Assembly (NCBI RefSeq): GCF_012844365.1
Contig: NZ_CP051626.1
Location: 2,852,001-2,916,000 of the forward strand
Direction of reading: 5' to 3'
DNA: 64,000 nt
From: Brevibacterium sp. 'Marine'
GTDB taxonomy: Bacteria; Actinomycetota; Actinomycetes; Actinomycetales; Brevibacteriaceae
The position numbers and the translations under genes were made by a program. Shown piece by piece: positions 41,305 through 50,279 of the stretch (position 1 is its first letter; each line of letters opens with the position of its first letter). Below the pieces are notes generated by a model. The model saw only the letters and a program-made list of their open reading frames with translations. It made no database searches and was not told the DNA's origin.

Positions 41305-42201
41305 TCAGGCGAGGAGTCCGCGCATGAGCTCGGCGGTCTCGGTCGGGGTCTTGCCGACCTTGACGCCTGCGGCTTCGAGGGCTTCCTTCTTGGCCTGAGC
41401 GGTTCCCGAGGAGCCGGAGACGATGGCGCCGGCGTGGCCCATGGTCTTGCCCTCGGGAGCGGTGAAGCCTGCGACGTAGCCGACGACCGGCTTCGTCACG
41501 TTCTCCTTGATGAAGGCGGCGGCGCGCTCTTCGGCGTCTCCGCCGATTTCGCCGATCATGACGATGGCTTCGGTCTCAGGATCGGCCTCGAAGGCTTCGA
41601 GCGCATCGATGTGCGTGGTGCCGATGACCGGGTCTCCGCCGATGCCGATGGCGGTCGAGAAGCCGAGGTCACGCAGCTCGTACATCATCTGGTAGGTCAG
41701 GGTGCCGGACTTCGAGACGAGGCCCAGCTTGCCCTTCTTCGTGATGTTGGCCGGGATGATGCCGGCCAGCGACTCACCGGGGGTGATGATGCCCGGGCAG
41801 TTTGGTCCGATGATGCGGGTGGCGTTTCCGGCCGCCTGCGCACGGGCCCAGACCTCTGCCGAGTCCTGCACGGGGATGCCCTCGGTGATGATGACGAGCA
41901 GACCGATCTTCGCGTCGATGGCCTCGATCGCGGCGTCCTTGGAGAACGCCGGGGGCACGAAGGCCACGGACACGTCAGCGCCGGTGGCTTCCATCGCCTC
42001 GGCGACGGACCCGAACACGGGGAGTTCGACCTCGTTGCCAGCCTGGTCGTTGTGCTTGACGGTGGTGCCGGCCTTGCGGGCGTTGACACCGCCGACGACG
42101 TTCGACCCGGCGGCGAGCATACGAGCGGTGTGCTTCGAGCCCTCTCCGCCGGTGATGCCCTGGACGATGATCTTCGAATCGGAATTCAGGAAGATAGACA
42201 T
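41305..42201 (-). CDS. sucD: Succinyl-CoA synthetase alpha subunit
   Basis: 298 residues. With SucC it converts succinyl-CoA to succinate, producing ATP or [23 protein letters not shown] is the CoA-binding Rossmann region; [14 protein letters not shown] and the phospho-His in GHAGAIVSG are conserved. Length is normal. It begins 18 bases after sucC, so the two form one transcript that ends at a strong hairpin. Confidence 0.97.
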   Translation of the reverse strand: MSIFLNSDSKIIVQGITGGEGSKHTARMLAAGSNVVGGVNARKAGTTVKHNDQAGNEVELPVFGSVAEAMEATGADVSVAFVPPAFSKDAAIEAIDAKIGLLVIITEGIPVQDSAEVWARAQAAGNATRIIGPNCPGIITPGESLAGIIPANITKKGKLGLVSKSGTLTYQMMYELRDLGFSTAIGIGGDPVIGTTHIDALEAFEADPETEAIVMIGEIGGDAEERAAAFIKENVTKPVVGYVAGFTAPEGKTMGHAGAIVSGSSGTAQAKKEALEAAGVKVGKTPTETAELMRGLLA

Positions 42202-42219
42202 TGTTGTAAAGACCTTTCC

Positions 42220-43389
42220 TTACTTGGCAGCAGCCAGTTCGGCGGCCTTGTCGGCTCCACCGTCCATCGTGTCAGTGAGCGTGACGAGCGGGTGCGCTGC
42301 CTTCTGCAGGATGGCGCGTCCCTCTTCCACGTTGTTGCCGTCGAGGCGGACGACGAGCGGCTTGGTGGCCTGGTCGCCGAGAATCTCGAGGGCCTTGACG
42401 ATGCCGTCGGCCACAGCGTCACAGGCGGTGATTCCGCCGAAGACGTTGACGAAGACGGACTTCACCTGATCATCGCCGAGGATGACGTCGAGTCCGTTGG
42501 CCATGACCTCAGCCGAGGCGCCGCCTCCGATGTCGAGGAAGTTCGCGGGCTTGACGCCGCTGTGGTTCTCACCTGCGTAGGCGACGACGTCGAGGGTCGA
42601 CATGACCAGTCCTGCGCCGTTGCCGATGATTCCGACCTCACCGTCGAGCTTGACGTAGTTGAGGTCGAGCTTCTTGGCCTTGAGTTCCAGCGGGTTCTCT
42701 GCGCTGATGTCGCGCAGCTCCTCGTGCTCCTTGTGGCGGAAGTCGGCGTTGTCATCGAGCGAGACCTTGCCGTCGAGGGCGATGATGTCACCGGCACCGG
42801 TCTTGACCAGCGGGTTGACCTCGACGAGGGTGGCGTCTTCCTTTTCGAAGACGGTCCACAGGCTGGTCAGCACGGGGGCGATCTTCGCGGCGGTGTCGGC
42901 GTCGAAGCCGGCCGCCTCGGCGATCTCTGCTGCCTTGGCATCGTTGATGCCGTCGATGGCGGAGACGGGGATCTTGGCGAGCGCTTCCGGACGTTCCACG
43001 GCCAGCTGCTCGATCTCCATGCCGCCTTCCTTCGAGCACATGGCCAGGTAGGTGCGGTTGGACCGGTCGAGGAGGACGGAGAAGTAGTACTCCTCAGCGA
43101 TGTCGGCACCTTCGGCGATCATCACCTTTTCGGTGATGTGGCCCTTGATGTCGAGTCCCAGGATGTCCTTGGCGCGGGCCTCGGCCTCATCGGGGTTCTT
43201 GGCGACCTTGACGCCGCCGGCTTTTCCACGGCCGCCGATCTTGACCTGTGACTTGACGACGACGACTCCGCCGCCAAGATCCTCGGCTGCCTTCTTCGCT
43301 GCTTCTGGCGTCGTCGCGACCTGGGCCTTGAGCACGGGCACTCCGTGCTTCTCGAACAGGTCACGTGCTTGATACTCGAAAAGATCCAC
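42220..43389 (-). CDS. sucC: Succinyl-CoA synthetase beta subunit
   Basis: 389 residues. ATP-grasp domain starts [20 protein letters not shown] and contains [17 protein letters not shown]; the C-terminal half has [13 protein letters not shown] and [13 protein letters not shown], the power-helix region. GTG 43389 follows GAAGGA at the right spacing, giving the standard N-terminus. Earlier codons in the frame are not conserved. The upstream region has two copies of CCTGCAGGTT and faces a MarR gene. Confidence 0.97.
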   Translation of the reverse strand: MDLFEYQARDLFEKHGVPVLKAQVATTPEAAKKAAEDLGGGVVVVKSQVKIGGRGKAGGVKVAKNPDEAEARAKDILGLDIKGHITEKVMIAEGADIAEEYYFSVLLDRSNRTYLAMCSKEGGMEIEQLAVERPEALAKIPVSAIDGINDAKAAEIAEAAGFDADTAAKIAPVLTSLWTVFEKEDATLVEVNPLVKTGAGDIIALDGKVSLDDNADFRHKEHEELRDISAENPLELKAKKLDLNYVKLDGEVGIIGNGAGLVMSTLDVVAYAGENHSGVKPANFLDIGGGASAEVMANGLDVILGDDQVKSVFVNVFGGITACDAVADGIVKALEILGDQATKPLVVRLDGNNVEEGRAILQKAAHPLVTLTDTMDGGADKAAELAAAK

Positions 43390-43425
43390 GTGTATTCCTT
43401 CGTTTCTGCTGCCGGGTGGTTGGCC

Positions 43426-43504
43426 CCTGCAGGTTCGTTGACGGATGCAACAACCAAGGACAACCATATTCCCAAACGCACCCGTCCATCCAAACCTGCA
43501 GGTT
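43426..43504. promoter_or_regulatory. Repeated CCTGCAGGTT sites in the sucC leader
   Basis: AACCTGCAGGTT at 43493-43504 is a perfect 12-base palindrome, and CCTGCAGGTT recurs at 43426-43435. The 67-base spacing within the sucC/MarR divergent region suggests binding of one regulator to two sites. The regulator is unknown. Confidence 0.5.
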
Positions 43505-43553
43505 AAACGGACCCTGAGAGTAAGGAATCTCTCGTCAAAAAGTATCTTTGCTC

Positions 43554-43566
43554 TCAAGATTCTTGA
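43554..43566. promoter_or_regulatory. Predicted MarR operator
   Basis: TCAAGATTCTTGA is a perfect 13-base palindrome 21 bases before the MarR start. A TAAAAT -10-like box lies at 43575-43580, so the mRNA may be nearly leaderless. Confidence 0.6.
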
Positions 43567-43586
43567 TATGGACGTAAAATCGATTC

Positions 43587-44081
43587 ATGGACGAAGTGGA
43601 TCGAATAGTCGCAGCCTGGCGACGTGAGCGTCCGGATCTCGACGTCTCCCCGATGGAGATCCTCTCCCGCGTCTCGCGTCTGGCCAGACAGTTGGACCTG
43701 GCACGGAAGTCGAGCTTCTCCGACTACGGAATCGAGGGCTGGGCCTTCGACGTGCTCTCCGCCCTCCGTCGAGCCGGTGAGCCCTATCAGCTCTCCCCCT
43801 CGACTCTGTTGCAGGAGACACTCGTCACGAGCGGCACCATGACCAATCGCATCGACCGGCTCGTCGCCCGCGGTTGGGTCGAACGCCGCCCCGATCCCGG
43901 CGATCGGCGCGGAGTGCTCGTCCACCTCACCGAGAGCGGCCGTGCCACCGTCGATTCCGCCCTGGCCGATCTGCTGGTGAAGGAGCGAGAGATCCTCAGC
44001 GGACTCACCCCCGCCGGCAGCCGCAAACTCGCCGGACTTCTGCGCGAGCTGTCCACCGGATTCGACGGCAGCGAGGATTGA
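43587..44081 (+). CDS. MarR-family transcriptional regulator
   Basis: 164 residues. EGWAFDVLSALRRAGEPYQL, SPSTLLQETLVTSGTMTNRID and RGWVERRPDPGDRRGVLVHL form the winged helix domain; flanking helices provide dimerisation. No visible ribosome site before ATG 43587; a leaderless mRNA is possible. The start lies close to a palindrome that suits autoregulation. An acetyltransferase gene follows within four bases and is likely co-transcribed. Confidence 0.92.
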   Translation: MDEVDRIVAAWRRERPDLDVSPMEILSRVSRLARQLDLARKSSFSDYGIEGWAFDVLSALRRAGEPYQLSPSTLLQETLVTSGTMTNRIDRLVARGWVERRPDPGDRRGVLVHLTESGRATVDSALADLLVKEREILSGLTPAGSRKLAGLLRELSTGFDGSED

Positions 44082-44084
44082 GCC

Positions 44085-44774
44085 ATGCACGACGACCTCA
44101 CGAATTTCCCGGGCGCACAGCCGCCTCGGCGAGAACCCGTCCACGGTCGATATGTCGACCTCGAGCCCATCGATCCGACCGTCCACGGCGATGCGCTCTT
44201 CTCTGCGGTCTCGGCACCCGACGGCATCGAGGAGCGATTCCGATACCTGCCGCAGACACCGCAGACCGAACGCAGCGATTTCGATTCCTGGATCGACGAG
44301 GCGGCCACCTCGTCCGATCCCCTCTTCTTCGCCGTTGTGGACCGATCCACCGGTCGGGCCGAGGGCCGGCAGGCGCTCATGCGCATCGACGCAGTCAACG
44401 GCGTCATGGAAATCGGGCACATCCTCTGGGGCCCGGGGCTGGCCCGGACGCGGGCGGCCACCGAGGCGCTCTTCCTCTGCGCCGATCTCGCCTTCGCCTC
44501 CGGCTACCGTCGATTCGAGTGGAAATGCGATGACGCGAACGCTCCGTCGAAGATGGCCGCCGAACGCTTCGGGTTCACCTTCGAAGGGGTGTTCCGGCAG
44601 CACCTCGTGTACAAGGGCCGCAACCGCGACACCGCATGGTTCTCGATCATCGACAGCGAGTGGCCGGCCCTGCGATCGGCATATGACAAGTGGCTCGACG
44701 AAGCGAACTTCGATGCCGGAGGTGCCCAGCGGCAGAGCCTGCGCGAACTCATCGCCGCAGCACGCCGCGGCTGA
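44085..44774 (+). CDS. GNAT (RimL-like) acetyltransferase
   Basis: 229 residues. GRYVDLEPIDPTVHGDALF, IGHILWGPGLARTRAATEAL (acetyl-CoA loop, without the usual RGKG), RFEWKCDDANAPSKMAAERFGFTFEGVFRQH are typical of RimJ/RimL-like transferases. Acceptor unknown. It follows the MarR gene in the same direction, and GAGGATTGAGCC precedes its ATG. MarR plus acetyltransferase often indicates a small defence or detoxification unit. Confidence 0.88.
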   Translation: MHDDLTNFPGAQPPRREPVHGRYVDLEPIDPTVHGDALFSAVSAPDGIEERFRYLPQTPQTERSDFDSWIDEAATSSDPLFFAVVDRSTGRAEGRQALMRIDAVNGVMEIGHILWGPGLARTRAATEALFLCADLAFASGYRRFEWKCDDANAPSKMAAERFGFTFEGVFRQHLVYKGRNRDTAWFSIIDSEWPALRSAYDKWLDEANFDAGGAQRQSLRELIAAARRG

Positions 44775-44964
44775 GTCGGCAGGGCTGGACGGCGCGGCCG
44801 GACTTCAGGTCTGTGGCGTCAGGACCCAGCCTCGCGCTCCGGCGCAGCAGCCTCGCGCCCGCGCCGCTTTCGCCGCCTCGCCGCGCGTCCACCTCGGCGC
44901 GGGCCCTCGCGCACATTAGGCTGGAAGCAATATCACTTGGACGCTGACGACACCTCGAGGAACC

Positions 44965-45675
44965 ATGCGACTTCGCCCCCTTGCCCTGCTGTCCGCCGCT
45001 GCGCTTGCCGCCACGACGACGGCCTGCGTGGCGACACCCAACGAGACCCGGCCCCAGCCGCGCCCCTCGGTGAGCAAGGAAGAAGTCACCCCGATCGAGA
45101 CGCCGGACGATGCGCCGAAGGTGTCCATCGTCGACTCCTCGCCGGGTGGGGCGAAGGACACCGACCCGCTGTGGCAGGGCCTCGCCGAGGCGGCCGAGAA
45201 GGACACCGAGGCCTACCTCAAGGTCTACGTGCACACCGGCAACCCCGAGGTCCCCGATTCCGGCGAGACGACAGTGACTGCCGACAGCCCCGACAGCGTC
45301 AGCGTCACCGTCGATGCGAAGAACGTCGATGACGAGGCGTCCCCGTTCCTGCTCATCCACGGCACCTTCGAGGTCGAAGAGATCGGCAACTCGGCGTACA
45401 CGCTGACAACCGTCGATGACGAGGACATCCCCGAGCTCGACCCGAGGGGCCCGGACGACGAGAAGCGCTGCACCGCCGATGACGCTCAGGACCGCATCGG
45501 GCTGGCCGCCGATGACCTCGCCGAGGATCCCGGCCGTCGCGAAGAATTCCGGCAGCAGTGGGGCGGCTCGCCTCGCGTGTGGTGGGGCATCCAGAAGACC
45601 GCCATCAGCCTCGGAGAAGAGGGCGGAGTCGCCGGCGACTTCCTCACCGAAGCCTGCGGAGAGTTCCTCCAGTAA
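44965..45675 (+). CDS. Putative lipoprotein, unknown function
   Basis: 236 residues. MRLRPLALLSAAALAATTTAC is a signal peptide with a lipobox-like TTAC, so lipid attachment at Cys21 is probable. After a Pro/Glu/Asp-rich linker, residues ~70-235 form a domain with DPLWQGLAEAAEKDTEAYLK, PFLLIHGTFEVEEI and VWWGIQKTAISLGEEGGVA. I know no family. The weak lipobox makes anchorage less certain. A long inverted repeat follows directly. Confidence 0.75.
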   Translation: MRLRPLALLSAAALAATTTACVATPNETRPQPRPSVSKEEVTPIETPDDAPKVSIVDSSPGGAKDTDPLWQGLAEAAEKDTEAYLKVYVHTGNPEVPDSGETTVTADSPDSVSVTVDAKNVDDEASPFLLIHGTFEVEEIGNSAYTLTTVDDEDIPELDPRGPDDEKRCTADDAQDRIGLAADDLAEDPGRREEFRQQWGGSPRVWWGIQKTAISLGEEGGVAGDFLTEACGEFLQ

Positions 45676-45697
45676 ACTCGGGGCTCCGCCTCGCCTC

Positions 45698-45771
45698 GGT
45701 ACGAGTCAAGTGGTGGCAGATTGCCATTCTGAGGCCGGTTTTGGGCAATCTGCGCACACTTGACGCGTACC
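45698..45771. repeat. Long inverted repeat upstream of the FAD monooxygenase
   Basis: Arms at 45698-45725 and 45743-45771 match with a few mismatches; the core includes GTCAAGTG and CAGATTGCC. The loop is about 17 bases. The sequence is related to the element at 47188-47254, on the other side of the gene. Confidence 0.85.
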
Positions 45772-45824
45772 AATGATCAGCCGGCGGCGTCACCACCCAC
45801 CGCCCTGCATGCGACGATGACTCT

Positions 45825-47132
45825 ATGAGAATCGCTGTCATCGGAGCTGGAATCGGCGGGCTCTCGGCGGCCGTGGGACTGCAGAGAGCCGGCGCCGAGG
45901 TCACCGTGTTCGAACGTGCCCCCGAGGTGCGAGCCGGCGGTTCGGGGCTGTCGATCTTCGCCAACGGTCTCGCCGCGCTGGAGACGCTCGGCCTGCGCGA
46001 AGCCTTCGACGCCGTGACCGACTCCAGTGTCGAAGGCTTCGCTGCAGGTCAGCGCCGCGCCGATGGACGCTGGATCGTGCAGGTGCCCGACGAGGCCGTC
46101 GGTGCGCTGCGCATCGTCGACCGTGCCGACCTCCACCGCATCCTCCTCGATGCTTTGGCTCCTGGGACTGTGCGCACCGACGCCGAGGTGGCCTCGGCAG
46201 CATTCGATGGGACGCTGACTGTCACACCCGAATCCTCGCACCTCGATGCACCTGCACGTTTCGACCTCGTGATCGGCGCCGACGGTCTGCACAGCCGGAT
46301 CCGCACCGTCGTCGACGGTGAACCGGTGGCACCGCGGTACTCCGGATATTCGGCGTGGCGGGGCATCACCTCGGTGCCGGTGGCGCTGTCCGGCGAGGCC
46401 GGGGAATCGGTCGGGCGCGGACGCCGCTTCGGCATCGCCCCGCTGGCCGACGGCCGTGTCTACTGGTTCGCGGTGGCGAACATGCCCGAGAACGCGATCT
46501 CCGCCGACGAGAAGGCCACCGCGCTGCAGATGTTCACCGGCTGGCACTCCCCCATCGCCGAGCTCATCGCCGCCACCGACGCCGAGGCGGTCCGCCGCAC
46601 CGCGATCTCCGACCTCTCCCGCCGGCTGGCCAGGTTCCACCGCGGCCGCGTCGTGCTGCTCGGGGATGCCGCACATGCGATGACACCGAACCTCGGCCAA
46701 GGCGGAGGCCAGGCTCTCGAAGATGCGGCGACGCTCACTGTCCTGCTCACCCCGCTGCTCGGGGAGTCTCCGGGATCTGGGGCGAGCCGGCTCGGACGAG
46801 CTGAAGAGCAAGCGGCCACAGGTGCGGGCACTCGCGCCGGCGTGAACCCGGACCACAGTGCGCGCACTCGCAACGGTGAGGAACCGGACCACAGTGCGAG
46901 CCCGAGCGTCTCAATACCGCCAGACCTCGCTGCAGCACTGGGCCGCTATGACTCCCTGCGCCGCCCGCGGACGCAGTCGATCGCACAGAAGTCCCGCCTC
47001 ATGGGGCAGATGTTCCAACTCGAATCGCCGCTGCTGGCGAGGCTGCGCAATGCGATCTTCTCAGCGATTCCCTCACGACTCATCGCCGCTCAGGCTGCGA
47101 GCGTCCAGAAATGGTCGCCGCCGCAGGTGTGA
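45825..47132 (+). CDS. FAD-dependent monooxygenase with an insert
   Basis: 435 residues. Group A flavin monooxygenase: RIAVIGAGIGGLSAAVGLQRA (dinucleotide fold; first 20 of it are diagnostic), FDLVIGADGLHSRIR (DG motif), and VVLLGDAAHAMTPNLGQGG (GD motif). Substrate unknown, probably an aromatic or polyketide-like ring. Between LTPLLGESPGSG and PPDLAAALGRYDSLRRPRTQ there are ~45 residues not seen in typical relatives, containing two similar segments (TRAGVNPDHSA and TRNGEEPDHSA). The gene is bracketed by two related long inverted repeats. Confidence 0.9.
   Translation: MRIAVIGAGIGGLSAAVGLQRAGAEVTVFERAPEVRAGGSGLSIFANGLAALETLGLREAFDAVTDSSVEGFAAGQRRADGRWIVQVPDEAVGALRIVDRADLHRILLDALAPGTVRTDAEVASAAFDGTLTVTPESSHLDAPARFDLVIGADGLHSRIRTVVDGEPVAPRYSGYSAWRGITSVPVALSGEAGESVGRGRRFGIAPLADGRVYWFAVANMPENAISADEKATALQMFTGWHSPIAELIAATDAEAVRRTAISDLSRRLARFHRGRVVLLGDAAHAMTPNLGQGGGQALEDAATLTVLLTPLLGESPGSGASRLGRAEEQAATGAGTRAGVNPDHSARTRNGEEPDHSASPSVSIPPDLAAALGRYDSLRRPRTQSIAQKSRLMGQMFQLESPLLARLRNAIFSAIPSRLIAAQAASVQKWSPPQV
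46824..46900. repeat. Direct repeat inside the monooxygenase gene
   Basis: Two ~37-40-base units share GCACTCGC at the start and CCGGACCACAGTGCG at the end (46824-46863 and 46864-46900). They meet at the perfect palindrome AGTGCGCGCACT (46857-46868). They encode the extra segment of the protein. Confidence 0.75.
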
Positions 47133-47187
47133 TGCTGCCGGGCTCTGACCTGACCGCGGATCCGTTGCTGCGGTCAGCCCCGCTGAC

Positions 47188-47254
47188 GCGAGTTAAGTGT
47201 GCGCAGATTGCCCGTCAGACCGCCGGATTTTGGCAATCTGCGCACAGTTAACGC
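47188..47254. repeat. Long inverted repeat downstream of the FAD monooxygenase
   Basis: Arms at 47188-47213 and 47231-47254; GTGCGCAGATTGCC pairs closely with GGCAATCTGCGCAC. Related to the element at 45698. It can serve as terminator for the monooxygenase gene. Confidence 0.87.
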
Positions 47255-47300
47255 ATTCTCCCAGCAGCGTCGGGCCGCCCCAGCTGCTCGAACTCGAAAA

Positions 47301-47385
47301 AACTTGGGTCGCCAACAGATACTCAGCGCAGAACTCAGGTCGCTATCGGATACTTTCGCCGCGAGAAAAGTATCCGAAAGCGACC
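47301..47385. repeat. Inverted repeat with a degenerate third copy
   Basis: AGGTCGCTATCGGATACTTT (47337 on) pairs with AAAGTATCCGAAAGCGACCT (47366-47385) with one mismatch over a loop of about 8 bases. A decayed copy, GGGTCGCCAACAGATACT, precedes it from 47305. It separates the convergent monooxygenase and small membrane protein genes. Confidence 0.82.
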
Positions 47386-47416
47386 TATGTTCGGACGAGC
47401 ACCTGCTTGAACCGGC

Positions 47417-47857
47417 TCAATCGGTCAGGGCGCGGTTGTAGGCGTCGACGACCGGGGGCAGGAAGAAGCCCATGATCACGGCGATCGCGGTGACGAGGCA
47501 GGCGAGTCCCAGCAGCAGGGAACCGCCGATGACGCTGAAGGCGAAGACGATGACGAGCAGTTCGAAGGCGATCGCCGCCGGACGCGCCCACCGGTGCAGG
47601 CGCCAGGCGCCCCGGGCCGCGGCGCCGACACCGGCGGCGAAGATGAGGAACATGACGGCCAGACCGATCAGCGAGGCCGCCAGCGGTCCGGCAGTGATCG
47701 CCGTGATGACGAACGACACCGCCGCACCGATCAGGGCCAGTGCCTGGATGCCGAGGACGATGACGGGCAGCAGCATCGCCTGCGGGGTCGGAATCCCGTG
47801 CCCCTCAGGCTCCGGTGAGGCACCGGAGCCTGCGGTCCGGCCATTGCGTGAGCTCAA
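47417..47857 (-). CDS. Small four-helix membrane protein, unknown function
   Basis: 146 residues. After a Gly/Pro-rich ~27-residue N-terminus there are four hydrophobic segments: MLLPVIVLGIQALALIGAAV, ITAGPLAASLIGLAVMFLIF, AIAFELLVIVFAFSVIGGSL and LACLVTAIAVIMGFFLPPV. The TTG start at 47857 overlaps the adenosine deaminase stop (TTGA), so it is translationally coupled. No family recognised; similar small membrane proteins are common next to actinobacterial housekeeping genes. Confidence 0.72.
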   Translation of the reverse strand: MSSRNGRTAGSGASPEPEGHGIPTPQAMLLPVIVLGIQALALIGAAVSFVITAITAGPLAASLIGLAVMFLIFAAGVGAAARGAWRLHRWARPAAIAFELLVIVFAFSVIGGSLLLGLACLVTAIAVIMGFFLPPVVDAYNRALTD

Positions 47858-48957
47858 ATGGTCACCCGGGCGAATCCGGGGATGAGGATCTCATCGAGCA
47901 TGCGCTCACGCACATCCAACGGCAGGAAGGCCGCGGTCACAGCATTGACCGTCGCCCATTCGAGGTCGGTCTGGTTCCAGCCGGCCTCGTCGACGAGCAG
48001 ACGCATCTCTCGTGACACCGACGTGCCGGACATCAGGCGGTTGTCCGGGTTGATGGTGACGGCGAAGCCGAGGTCTTTCAGTCCTGTGATCGGGTGTCCG
48101 GCGATGGTGCCGCCGATGTCGGTCTGCAGGTTGGAGCTCGGGCACAGTTCGAGCGGGATCTGCTGGTCGAGGACCCAGGCGGCGAGGCTGCCGAGCTGCC
48201 CCTGACCGTCGACGATGTCCATGTCCTCGACGATGCGCGCACCATGGCCCAGACGCTGGGCGTGGCAGATGGTGACCGCCTCGTGGATGGATTCCTTGCC
48301 GGCGGCCTCACCGGCATGGATCGTCACCGGCACATACGCCTGATGCAGGGCGTTGAAGGCGGAGAGGTGCGCAGACGGCGGGAAGCCGTTCTCGGGTCCG
48401 GCGATGTCGAATCCGACGACACCGGAATCCGCGCCCTTCTCGCGATGGCGGATGGCCAGTTCGGCGATCGCCAGGGAGTTGTCGGCCTGCCGCATGGCCG
48501 TGATGAGCTGGCCGACGCGGATGTACTTGCCCTCGGCCGCGGCCTCGGAGACGCCGGCCTCCAGACCGTCCTGGACGGCTTCGACGACGGCGTCGAGTTC
48601 GAGTCCGCCTTCGAGGTGCTGTTCGGGAGCCCACCGGGCTTCGGCGTAGAAGACGCCGTCGGCCACCTGGTCGAGGACCCATTCCTTGGCCACTCGGCGC
48701 AGGTTGTCCTCGCTCTGCATGACCGCCACGGTGTGCGAGAACGTCTCGAGGTAGCGGACCAGGTCACCGGAGTTCGCGGACTCCGAGAACCACCGGCGCA
48801 GCGACTCGGCATCGGTGGCGGGCAGGGTGTGGCCGATCGAGTCGGCCAGCTCGAGCATCGTCGACGGGCGCAGACCGCCGTCGAGGTGATCGTGGAGGGA
48901 GACTTTGGGCAGCTGCAGGATGGGGTCGTCCGATGCGACGCCGGCGGGTACATTCAT
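47854..48957 (-). CDS. add: Adenosine deaminase
   Basis: 367 residues. Deaminates adenosine to inosine with zinc. VSLHDHLDGGLRPSTMLELA carries the H-x-H ligands and substrate Asp; HAGEAAGKESIHEAV the catalytic Glu and His; LGHGARIVED the next His; AVTINPDNRLMSGT the last Asp, in the form seen in actinobacterial enzymes. ATG 48957 is chosen; a GTG at 48960 directly precedes it. A BMP-type lipoprotein gene lies just upstream on the same strand, fitting nucleoside salvage. Confidence 0.95.
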   Translation of the reverse strand: MNVPAGVASDDPILQLPKVSLHDHLDGGLRPSTMLELADSIGHTLPATDAESLRRWFSESANSGDLVRYLETFSHTVAVMQSEDNLRRVAKEWVLDQVADGVFYAEARWAPEQHLEGGLELDAVVEAVQDGLEAGVSEAAAEGKYIRVGQLITAMRQADNSLAIAELAIRHREKGADSGVVGFDIAGPENGFPPSAHLSAFNALHQAYVPVTIHAGEAAGKESIHEAVTICHAQRLGHGARIVEDMDIVDGQGQLGSLAAWVLDQQIPLELCPSSNLQTDIGGTIAGHPITGLKDLGFAVTINPDNRLMSGTSVSREMRLLVDEAGWNQTDLEWATVNAVTAAFLPLDVRERMLDEILIPGFARVTI

Positions 48958-48992
48958 CACCGTCTCAGCTTATCCGATGCGGCGTGCGCCCC

Positions 48993-50159
48993 TCATCCCT
49001 TCTCCGGGTCGATCTCCCCGCTCTTGATCCGCTCCCGCAGGTCCGTGATCCCCCGTCCGGCGTCGGAGACACGGGAGAGGAATCCGTCCTCGGCGACGAT
49101 CCGCACCCCGCCGTTGTCGATCGTGCCCTCGTACCGTCGCTCGCTGACTTCGAAGCCGCCGATCTCCTCCGGCTCCGTCTTCGGGGCGGGGGCCACCTCG
49201 TCGGGGTTCCTGCTCTGCGGCCAATCGGGGAACATCGTCCGCAGTCCGCGGCGCACGTTCGGCTCCACGGTGGCCACGATCGCCTTCGAGAACCCGCCCG
49301 CGGTGCCGTACCAGATGACCTTCGGCAGGCTCGGCCCATCGTCCCCGCTCTCCGGGTCCTCCGTGGCCGCGGTCAGGTCGGTCCGCTTCTCATCCGCCGA
49401 GGTGACCACTCCCATCGCGGCCGCCGATCCGAACGGAACGAGCACGTCGACATCGGCGTCGAAGGATCGTTCGAAGTAGTCCTTCCCGGCGTCGCGGGTG
49501 TCGTCGATCGCCCGCGGCGAACCGTTCGCCGAGGCGGCCCGGTCCGAGGAGGGATGGTAGGACTCCGCTTTCGGCAGGTCCTCGTCCTTCTCCTTGTTGT
49601 ACAGATCGACACCGGCGTCGAAGGCGGCCAGGATGCGGTCGGCCTGCGGGAATCCGTGCGAGACGACGATGCCGACTTTTCCCGTCTCCGAGGCAGTGGC
49701 CGCGGTGAAGCCGGCGATGTACGCCGGTGGGACGAGGTCGAAATCCATGCTCAGCACGTTCTTCGGCAGGTCGTCGGTGCCGGGCGAGACCCCGAGGAAC
49801 AGGTCGTCGGGGTGAGCCGCGGCGAAGTCCGCGAGTTCGTCCGCTCCGCCGGGGCCGATGACCGTGGTCAGTGCACAGTCGTGCCCGTGCATCCGATCCA
49901 ATGCCGCCGAGGTGGCCGACCCACCCGAGACGCGTTGACTCGAGGTGCCTGAGAAGACCCCGGCCCCGCGGGCCAGTTCCGTCTCCTCGAGGGTGAGTGC
50001 ACCGGCGGAGTGATCGTCGAAGCCGGCCGGGGCCGAGACGAGGCAGCCCAGCCGTTCCTCTTCGAGGGCTTCGGGGGCCGTGACGGAGCAGGCGCTGAGC
50101 GTGAGGACGCCGACCGCGGCGAGCGCGGCGATCTGCGTGGTTCGGGCTCTCATCCTCAT
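48993..50159 (-). CDS. BMP-family substrate-binding lipoprotein
   Basis: About 388 residues. Signal peptide with LSAC lipobox near residue 23. PnrA/BMP-like periplasmic-binding fold: DDLFLGVSPG, YIAGFTAATASETGKVGIVV, and VDVLVPFGSAAAMGVV. In other bacteria such proteins bind nucleosides for ABC import. Here no ABC permease or ATPase is adjacent, so it would depend on a distant transporter or act as a sensor. Proximity to add supports a nucleoside ligand. ATG 50159 is the better of several closely spaced starts. Confidence 0.8.
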   Translation of the reverse strand: MRMRARTTQIAALAAVGVLTLSACSVTAPEALEEERLGCLVSAPAGFDDHSAGALTLEETELARGAGVFSGTSSQRVSGGSATSAALDRMHGHDCALTTVIGPGGADELADFAAAHPDDLFLGVSPGTDDLPKNVLSMDFDLVPPAYIAGFTAATASETGKVGIVVSHGFPQADRILAAFDAGVDLYNKEKDEDLPKAESYHPSSDRAASANGSPRAIDDTRDAGKDYFERSFDADVDVLVPFGSAAAMGVVTSADEKRTDLTAATEDPESGDDGPSLPKVIWYGTAGGFSKAIVATVEPNVRRGLRTMFPDWPQSRNPDEVAPAPKTEPEEIGGFEVSERRYEGTIDNGGVRIVAEDGFLSRVSDAGRGITDLRERIKSGEIDPEKG

Positions 50160-50279
50160 GGGTCCAAGATTATCGGCCCACCCTGACACGGCGTAATCAG
50201 ACATCGTCCGTGGCAGATCACGTGGCAGGTCAGAGGGCAGCGGCGGCCGACCGCGTGCGGGCGATCAGCCGCCGGGCCA

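Noticed and set aside
41434..43251. Long plus-strand open frame over sucCD
   Set aside because: No family features, and the minus strand encodes complete SucC and SucD.
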